This document shows, piece by piece, positions 58,622 to 64,000 of a stretch of 64,000 nt of DNA (position 1 is the first letter of the stretch; each line of letters opens with the position of its first letter). The stretch lies in the NCBI RefSeq assembly GCF_004761975.1, contig NZ_RQII01000019.1:62001-126000 (forward strand), given 5' to 3'. Both the position numbers and the translations under genes were made by a program. Origin of the DNA: Planococcus koreensis. Lineage in GTDB: Bacteria > Bacillota > Bacilli > Bacillales_A > Planococcaceae. A model generated the notes under the pieces. It did no database searches. It saw nothing but the letters and a program-made list of their open reading frames with translations, and had not been told where the DNA came from.

Positions 58622-60118
58622 ATGAAGAAAGTAACAAATGTATTCTGGATTGCATTGGGCCTTGTCATTTTGGCTGTAGCCTACGGCGCGATTGCTCCAG
58701 GAAGTTTTGCAGAAGTTACCGGGAATATAGAAGGATTCCTGACAACTTCGTTCGGCTGGTATTATTTATTGATCGTTTCGCTTATGGTCTTGTTCTGCCT
58801 GTTCTTCTTGATCAGTCCAATGGGGCAGATCCGTTTGGGGAAAGACACGGACAAACCGGAGTTTTCGTTCGGCTCATGGATTGCGATGCTGTTTTCAGCA
58901 GGTATGGGGATCGGACTCGTTTTCTGGGGAGCGGCTGAACCGCTGTCCCATTTTGCAATTGACCCAGCCACCGCTGAACCAGGGTCGGCAGAAGCGTTCA
59001 AAGAATCAATGCGTTTCACCTTTTTCCACTGGGGTATCCATGCTTGGGCAATTTACGCGGTTGTCGCGTTGTCGCTAGCGTATTTCCAGTTCCGAAAAGG
59101 CGAACCGGGATTAATCTCCGCCACATTGAAACCGATTTTCGGCAATAAGATGAACGGACCGCTTGGTGTAGCAGTCGATGTTATTGCGGTATTCGCAACA
59201 GCGGTCGGCGTAGCGACTACGCTTGGCTTCGGGACTGTGCAGATCAATGAAGGCTTATCTTTCTTGATCCCAAGTGTTCCAAGTGACAACTTTACTGTTC
59301 AGCTGATCATCATTGCTGTTATTACCGTATTGTTCATGATTTCGGCATGGAGCGGTTTGAGCAAAGGAATCAAGTATTTGTCAAACGCCAATATGGTACT
59401 GGCGATTGCGCTGCTTGCTTTGGTTCTCATTCTCGGACCAACTTTACTGATTTTAAATACGTTTACGGATTCCTTGGGGGCATATTTCCAAAATCTAATG
59501 GGCATGAGTTTCCGCGCAGCACCGATTGATGGAGAGAACCGGGCATGGATTGATGGCTGGACCATCTTCTACTGGGCTTGGTGGATTTCATGGTCACCAT
59601 TCGTCGGGATTTTCATCGCCCGCATTTCAAGAGGGCGCACAATCCGCCAATTCCTTGTTGGTGTATTATTGATCCCTACGGTAATCAGTTTTATCTGGTT
59701 CGCGGCTTTCGGTTCGACTGCGATGGACGTGCAAAATAGCGGTGTCGATCTGACGGGTCTGCTGACGTCGGAAGTGCTCTTCGGGGTCTTCAATGAACTG
59801 CCGATGGGCATTATCTTGTCGATCATTGCTGTTATGCTGATTACAACATTCTTCATCACATCTGCAGACTCGGCGACATTCGTCTTGGGCATGCAGTCAA
59901 CGAACGGCTCGTTGAATCCGGCCAATTCGATTAAATTGACTTGGGGAATCGCCCAGTCGCTGATCGCAGTGATCCTTCTTTCTGCAGGCGGTTTGGATGC
60001 CTTGCAGACTGCGTTGATTATCGCCGCATTCCCATTCTCGTTCATTATGCTGATGATGATGGCATCATTCTACAAAGCTGTTACATTGGATTACAAAGCA
60101 ACAAAACGAAAACGCTAA
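58622..60118 (+). CDS. BCCT family betaine/carnitine/choline transporter
   Basis: 498 residues and about 12 membrane segments. [17 protein letters not shown] near 90 and [31 protein letters not shown] near 320 (the Trp box) are the BCCT signatures. It takes up glycine betaine or similar with sodium for osmoprotection, OpuD/BetL-like. AGGAGGTG precedes ATG 58622; the longer frame upstream contains the promoter. Confidence 0.94.
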   Translation: MKKVTNVFWIALGLVILAVAYGAIAPGSFAEVTGNIEGFLTTSFGWYYLLIVSLMVLFCLFFLISPMGQIRLGKDTDKPEFSFGSWIAMLFSAGMGIGLVFWGAAEPLSHFAIDPATAEPGSAEAFKESMRFTFFHWGIHAWAIYAVVALSLAYFQFRKGEPGLISATLKPIFGNKMNGPLGVAVDVIAVFATAVGVATTLGFGTVQINEGLSFLIPSVPSDNFTVQLIIIAVITVLFMISAWSGLSKGIKYLSNANMVLAIALLALVLILGPTLLILNTFTDSLGAYFQNLMGMSFRAAPIDGENRAWIDGWTIFYWAWWISWSPFVGIFIARISRGRTIRQFLVGVLLIPTVISFIWFAAFGSTAMDVQNSGVDLTGLLTSEVLFGVFNELPMGIILSIIAVMLITTFFITSADSATFVLGMQSTNGSLNPANSIKLTWGIAQSLIAVILLSAGGLDALQTALIIAAFPFSFIMLMMMASFYKAVTLDYKATKRKR

Positions 60119-60122
60119 AATG

Positions 60123-60148
60123 AAAACCGCCGCTTCGGCGGTTTTTTG
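60123..60148 (+). terminator. BCCT gene terminator
   Basis: AAAACCGCCG-CTT-CGGCGGTTTTTT. Confidence 0.85.
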
Positions 60149-60201
60149 CTTTTTAAGCGTGTATAATAGAGAAAGTGTTTTTAACGAATGGAGGAAATTT
60201 T

Positions 60202-61101
60202 GTGAATGAAAAACCGCATGTTTTATTAGTCGACGGCATGGCGCTGCTGTTCCGCTCCTTTTTTGCAACATCGGCAGTCGGGCAGTATTTCCGGACTTCA
60301 GATGGCCTTGCAACGAATGCAGTACAAGGCTTTGCCCGCCACGTGCTGGCCGCTAAAACGATGATGAAGCCGACCCATATGGCCGTATGCTGGGACATGG
60401 GCGCGCATACATTCCGCACAGATATGTTCGAGGGCTATAAATCGAACCGCCCGGCGCCGCCGGACGATATGCTGCACCAATTCGATTTGGCGAAGAAAGT
60501 CTCCGAGCAGCTCGGCTGGATGAATTACGGCGAGAAGGGAATCGAAGCGGATGATTTTATCGGCTCGTTCACGAAGCAATGGGAAGGGCAGGCCCGCTTC
60601 ACTGTCATCACGGGGGACAAGGACATGCTGCAATTGCTGAATCCGTCTGTCGAGATCGCGTTCATGAAAAAAGGGTTCCATGTGTATGATGTCTACACGG
60701 AAAGCCGTTTCCAAGAAGAATATGGCATCGAGCCAGGCCAATTCGCTGACGTCAAAGCGTTTATGGGAGACGCCAGCGACGGCTATCCGGGCGTAAAAGG
60801 AATCGGTCCAAAAACGGCGCTGCAGCTGATTCAGAAATACGAATCGGTGAGCGGTGTGCTGGACGCCATTGATGAATTAAAACCGGCCCAAAAGAAAAAG
60901 ATAGAAGAGCATAAGGATATGCTGCTTCTATCTAAAGAATTGGCGGTCATCAAATGCGATATCCCGCTTGATGTGTCGCTGGATGAAATTACCGTACCGA
61001 ATTACACGAACGACCACGTTGAGCTCTTTGACGGTCAGGAACTGAAATTGCTGGCTCGGCAATTGGAGAAAAGCCTGCTGCCGGTTAATCCGTTTGAGTA
61101 G
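60202..61101 (+). CDS. Stand-alone 5'-3' exonuclease (PolI N-domain/FEN type)
   Basis: 299 residues, equal to the 5'-nuclease domain of DNA polymerase I without the polymerase. LLVDGMALLFRSFFA, CWDMGAHTFR, YKSNRPAPPDDM, EADDFIGSF, TGDKDMLQLL and the helix-hairpin-helix VKGIGPKTALQLI are visible. It should remove RNA primers or flaps, like B. subtilis YpcP/ExoR. GTG 60202 follows GGAGGAAA. Its 3' end overlaps the convergent C39-like gene by 17 bases. Confidence 0.93.
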   Translation: MNEKPHVLLVDGMALLFRSFFATSAVGQYFRTSDGLATNAVQGFARHVLAAKTMMKPTHMAVCWDMGAHTFRTDMFEGYKSNRPAPPDDMLHQFDLAKKVSEQLGWMNYGEKGIEADDFIGSFTKQWEGQARFTVITGDKDMLQLLNPSVEIAFMKKGFHVYDVYTESRFQEEYGIEPGQFADVKAFMGDASDGYPGVKGIGPKTALQLIQKYESVSGVLDAIDELKPAQKKKIEEHKDMLLLSKELAVIKCDIPLDVSLDEITVPNYTNDHVELFDGQELKLLARQLEKSLLPVNPFE

Positions 61102-61600
61102 GAACGATCTTGACGAACGTCAAAAACTTTTTATTTTTTTCATAAGAAACTGCCTGCATTCTGCTGGGGCGGTTTCTTTTGCCGTTGTCGTGGAAATAGA
61201 GGATCAAATCATCTTCCCGCTCCTCGAAGCCGATTAGCGGAACCCAATGATAATTGAAAAGCGGTTTTGAAAACCAATTGAACGAAAACCAGCGGTCAAA
61301 CTTCATCGCAAGCGGCCGACCAGCTGCCAATTCTTTTTTCGCTTCATCGACCGAACGGATTTTTTCAATGCGGTAACGGCCGGCGGTCAATTTCTTGAAC
61401 TTTCGGACGAGGCGCCAAGTGAACAATCCGATGCGCGTCGTGCCGAGCGCGCCGTAAAGCTCCCCGGCGTCCCACTCTTTTTTCTCATGGTGGCGGAGTA
61501 TGGCTGCGGCCGTGACAGGTCCGCAGGCGGAGCCTTGCCATTTCGCATCAATTTCCGGGTCATATTGCGACATGCCGTTAAAAGGGATGAGGATTTTCAT
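61085..61600 (-). CDS. C39-like cysteine peptidase-fold protein
   Basis: 171 residues. ACGPVTAAAILRHH gives the Cys near 26, NYHWVPLIGFEE the His near 117 and YFHDNG the Asp/Asn near 135, as in Peptidase_C39_2 proteins. No signal peptide is seen, so it would be cytoplasmic. Substrate unknown. Confidence 0.75.
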   Translation of the reverse strand: MKILIPFNGMSQYDPEIDAKWQGSACGPVTAAAILRHHEKKEWDAGELYGALGTTRIGLFTWRLVRKFKKLTAGRYRIEKIRSVDEAKKELAAGRPLAMKFDRWFSFNWFSKPLFNYHWVPLIGFEEREDDLILYFHDNGKRNRPSRMQAVSYEKNKKFLTFVKIVPTQTD

Positions 61601-61637
61601 CAGCGCAGCCTCCAGCCGGTAATAATAGATGCTCTCT

Positions 61638-62102
61638 TTATAAGGAAGAGAGGCTTCGTTCCGTTTCAGTCAGCAAGTTTTTCAAAGCGGCACGGAATGT
61701 CGTATACACTTCAAGTTCTACTTGAATGCCCGCGTGGACAATTTCCCGTACAAAACGCGGATTGAAGCCAACGTAAATCGGGCGCAGGCCCATCAATTTC
61801 AATGCACTGTTCAGTTGCGACAATTCAGTTGCCAGTTCGTTGTAATCGAACGTCTCCACGTCTTCCATGCGGACGCCGGTGAAGTCAAAAATCACACGCT
61901 CGGTCTCGCGGTGTTTCTCGGCATATTCCAACACTTTCGAGCGGATCGTTTCAAAGCGGTCCCTGAAAATGAATCCGGCGATCGGCACCAATATCGTATT
62001 CGGCACGATCGAAGGGATGATCGGCGCAGACATATTGTGGATGACTTTCTCGTAATGCGCGACCAATTCTTTTAATTCTTGAATTTCTTTAGCTTGTTCC
62101 AT
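61638..62102 (-). CDS. STAS-domain protein (RsbR/RsbS-like)
   Basis: 154 residues. A short N-terminal coiled segment (EIQELKELVAHYEKVIHNMS) is followed by a STAS domain from about residue 25 (PIIPSIVPNTILVPIAGFIFRDRFETIRSKVL, ERVIFDFTGVRMEDVETFDYNEL). RsbR relatives join stressosomes; a Thr phospho-site cannot be assigned by eye. ATG at 62100-62102 follows GAGGTG. Confidence 0.78.
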   Translation of the reverse strand: MEQAKEIQELKELVAHYEKVIHNMSAPIIPSIVPNTILVPIAGFIFRDRFETIRSKVLEYAEKHRETERVIFDFTGVRMEDVETFDYNELATELSQLNSALKLMGLRPIYVGFNPRFVREIVHAGIQVELEVYTTFRAALKNLLTETERSLSSL

Positions 62103-62114
62103 GGGACACCTCAA

Positions 62115-62518
62115 TTATTATGATTACTTCTATTATATCCTAAATACAGCCAACTGCTACAGTATACGAAAAACCTAGGTAATTGTCATATTCCTCGACA
62201 GCTCTTTTCATTTCTCTCCACCGCACTTTCGTGTCTTAAACTAACGAAGCGATGTAGAGACAGGCGGACGAGTAAGAGGGAATGGCCTAAAGGACTTCAC
62301 TCGTTTTGCGTTTGGTCCAGGTCTGTTGGTTGTTTCATGTGCTTAAATGTTACAACATGAGTTATTCTGCAGAAACCGGTATGCCGAGGTAAATGATGAA
62401 AATAATCTAAACTCCGCTTTTTACAGACACCTAATTTTCTTTCTAGATTTTATGGGATTTAGAAAAGCAAATAACGGTATTAATAATTTGTAGTTTTTTA
62501 AATATTCTTTAAATTTTA
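62115..62518. other. Non-coding stretch before the PTS operon
   Basis: No ORF with coding character. 62190-62340 is more GC-rich than the rest and may be a decayed gene or unknown RNA; after 62400 the sequence turns AT-rich. Confidence 0.35.
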
Positions 62519-62547
62519 TTGATTTCCTTTGTAAGCGCTTTTATAAT
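62519..62547 (+). promoter_or_regulatory. PTS operon promoter overlapped by a cre site
   Basis: TTGATT (62519-62524), 17 bases, TATAAT (62542-62547). 62529-62544 reads TTGTAAGCGCTTTTAT, one mismatch from the cre consensus WTGNNARCGNWWWCAW, covering spacer and -10. CcpA with HPr-Ser-P or Crh would repress here. Confidence 0.75.
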
Positions 62548-62605
62548 AAATATAACATCAAATGTGCGAAGGTGGAACATATGTAAAAGATGAAAGGAGT
62601 TTTAT

Positions 62606-62617
62606 ATGATTGGTTAA
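62606..62617 (+). other. Three-codon ORF (MIG) in the PTS leader
   Basis: ATG-ATT-GGT-TAA behind AAAGGAG at 62594-62600. It is followed by U-rich sequence and a weak AAAAAGACA/TGCCTTTTT hairpin. Could be chance or a small leader element. Confidence 0.25.
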
Positions 62618-62702
62618 GATTTTTTTGTTCTCGCCAATTCATTGAGGAGAAAAAGACACTTTTGCAGATGCCTTTTTTATAAGATGCAAGGGGGATTGGT
62701 CA

Positions 62703-63152
62703 ATGAAAATAGATGAAGAATTGGTTGCAATTGATTTGGAGGTAAATTCAAAAGAAGAAGTGCTAAGCATATTGGGGAATCAGCTACAAGAGAAAGGATT
62801 TGTGAAAGAGGGATTTATCGAAAGTGTTCTTAAAAGAGAACAATCTTATCCAACTGGATTACCTACTGAACCTTTCGGAGTGGCTATACCTCATACGGAT
62901 GGAGACATGGTCCACGTTTCGAAAATCGCATTTGCGTCGCTTAAAAATCCTGTAAAATTCTTTGCGATGGGGAGCAGTGATGTAACTATAGAAGTAAAGG
63001 TAGTATTTATGCTCGCTTTAAAAAACCCGGCAGATCAGCTGGAAATGCTTCAGAAATTAGTTGGGTTATTTCAAGAGCCTGAAATGGTAGCAAAGTTAGC
63101 CAGAACCAAAGATATAAATGACTTGAATAAATTATTCAAGGCTGAAGAATGA
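62703..63152 (+). CDS. PTS EIIA, fructose/galactitol type
   Basis: 149 residues. FGVAIPHTDGDMV carries the phosphorylated His near 62; PTGLPTEPFG and MLALKNPADQLEML are family signatures. It accepts phosphate from HPr and passes it to IIB. AAGGGGGATT precedes ATG. The gene is more AT-rich than most of the window. Confidence 0.9.
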   Translation: MKIDEELVAIDLEVNSKEEVLSILGNQLQEKGFVKEGFIESVLKREQSYPTGLPTEPFGVAIPHTDGDMVHVSKIAFASLKNPVKFFAMGSSDVTIEVKVVFMLALKNPADQLEMLQKLVGLFQEPEMVAKLARTKDINDLNKLFKAEE

Positions 63153-63212
63153 CAGATGTAAAAATATTAATGAGGAAATTTTATAGAGGAAATAAGAATG
63201 GGAGAGGATAAG

Positions 63213-64000
63213 ATGGGAGTTCTTCAATGGTTTGTCGATCTGGGTGCTAGTGTCTTGCTGCCAATATTAATTTTTATTTTTGCATTAATTTTAGGAACTA
63301 AGCCCGGAAAAGCACTTCGTGCAGCAATCACCGTCGGCATCGGTTTTGTTGCAATCAATTTGGTGATCGGCTTGCTAGTGAGTAGTTTAGGGCCAGCGGC
63401 TCAAGCCATGGTCGACAATTTTGGGTTCGAGCTGAATACCATTGATGTAGGATGGCCAGCGGCAGCTGCAATTTCATACGGAACGTCTCTAGGGAGTTTA
63501 GCCATCCCGCTCGGAGTAGGAGTAAACATTCTTTTATTGACTTTCGGTTTAACAAAAACGTTAAATGTGGATATTTGGAATTTCTGGCATGTTGCCTTTA
63601 CAGGTTCCTTGGTCTATGCACTGACACAAGATTTCTGGCTAGGAATATTGACCATTATCGTCCACATAATGCTTCTTTATTTGATGGCGGATGTCCTTGC
63701 AAAATATGTGGAAAATTTTTATGGTTTCCAGAACATCACTTTCCCGCATGGGACATCAACACCTTCCGCATTCGTTGCAATGCCGATGAACTGGGTTTTT
63801 GACCGGATCCCTGGTTTCAATAAGTTGGAAGCCGATCCTGAGTCTATCCAGAAAAGGCTCGGAATTTTGGGTGATTCCACTATCATTGGGGTATTAATCG
63901 GTATTTTGATCGGTATTTTGGCCGGCTATGACATACCAGGTATTTTGCAGTTAGCTATCCAAACAGGAGCCGTAATGGTGCTCCTTCCTAGAATGGTCGC
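63213..64000 (+). CDS. PTS EIIC, galactitol type, truncated by window edge
   Basis: 262 residues visible, open at the right end. The protein is hydrophobic: LPILIFIFALILGTKPGKAL, AAAISYGTSLGSLAIPLGVGVNILLLTFGLTKTLNVDIWNFWH and FPHGTSTPSAFVAMP are typical of GatC-like permeases (EIIC-GAT). ATG 63213 follows GAGAGG; ATG 63198 is in frame upstream. No IIB gene lies between IIA and IIC, so it should be downstream. Confidence 0.9.
   Translation, partial: MGVLQWFVDLGASVLLPILIFIFALILGTKPGKALRAAITVGIGFVAINLVIGLLVSSLGPAAQAMVDNFGFELNTIDVGWPAAAAISYGTSLGSLAIPLGVGVNILLLTFGLTKTLNVDIWNFWHVAFTGSLVYALTQDFWLGILTIIVHIMLLYLMADVLAKYVENFYGFQNITFPHGTSTPSAFVAMPMNWVFDRIPGFNKLEADPESIQKRLGILGDSTIIGVLIGILIGILAGYDIPGILQLAIQTGAVMVLLPRMV

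Overview
The window is chromosomal DNA of a low-to-mid GC Firmicute of the Bacillus/Planococcus type. Gene order follows the Bacillus subtilis blocks hprK-lgt, hisZGDBHAFI, trxB-yvcI-rapZ-yvcK-whiA-crh, clpP-tRNA-Arg, cggR-gap-pgk-tpi-gpmI-eno and secG-est-rnr-smpB-ssrA. Sigma-A type promoters, strong AGGAGG ribosome sites and frequent TTG/GTG starts fit. The GC-rich intergenic palindromes and the base composition make Planococcaceae my best guess; this is inference from recall, not a search.

Layout. 0-1.7 kb (minus strand): end of a Tet(M)-like ribosomal-protection GTPase and a cell-wall amidase. 1.9-5.2 kb: hprK, lgt, a nucleoside-recognition membrane protein and a hexapeptide acyltransferase. 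5.2-11.6 kb: a translationally coupled histidine operon without hisC. 11.7-18.5 kb: a TPR protein, trxB, and a Nudix-rapZ-yvcK-whiA-crh operon. 19-21.6 kb: clpP under a CtsR box, tRNA-Arg(CCG), lemA/TPM membrane genes and a glutaredoxin-like gene. 21.6-28.6 kb: the CggR-controlled glycolytic operon. 28.7-33.5 kb: secG, carboxylesterase, RNase R, SmpB and tmRNA, the trans-translation set.

Accessory part. Directly after ssrA lies an AT-rich islet with one gene (33.8-35.3 kb). Its protein joins a DUF4062 domain to a tyrosine-recombinase fold in which several catalytic residues look replaced; this is my leading candidate for something new. Then come an aldehyde dehydrogenase, an Rrf2-TrxR-like-methyltransferase operon and an MFS efflux gene preceded by a leader peptide and alternative hairpins typical of drug-sensed translational attenuation. 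From 42 to 57 kb there is a dense set of small enzymes: five Nudix hydrolases, four GNAT acetyltransferases, two methyltransferases, two P-loop kinases, two aminoglycoside-nucleotidyltransferase-like proteins and several small membrane proteins. Within it a T-box riboswitch, read here as tRNA-Gln specific, controls a second efflux-like MFS gene coupled to a Nudix gene. The region resembles an intrinsic resistance and nucleotide house-cleaning neighbourhood.

57-64 kb: aldo/keto reductase, BCCT osmolyte transporter, a stand-alone 5'-3' exonuclease, a C39-like protein, a STAS protein, and the start of a catabolite-repressed galactitol-type PTS operon that leaves the window. Three copies of a GC-rich palindromic repeat (about 18.6, 29.1 and 33.5 kb) and one copy of a different dispersed repeat (14.7 kb) sit between genes. 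No insertion sequences, CRISPR arrays or rRNA genes were seen.
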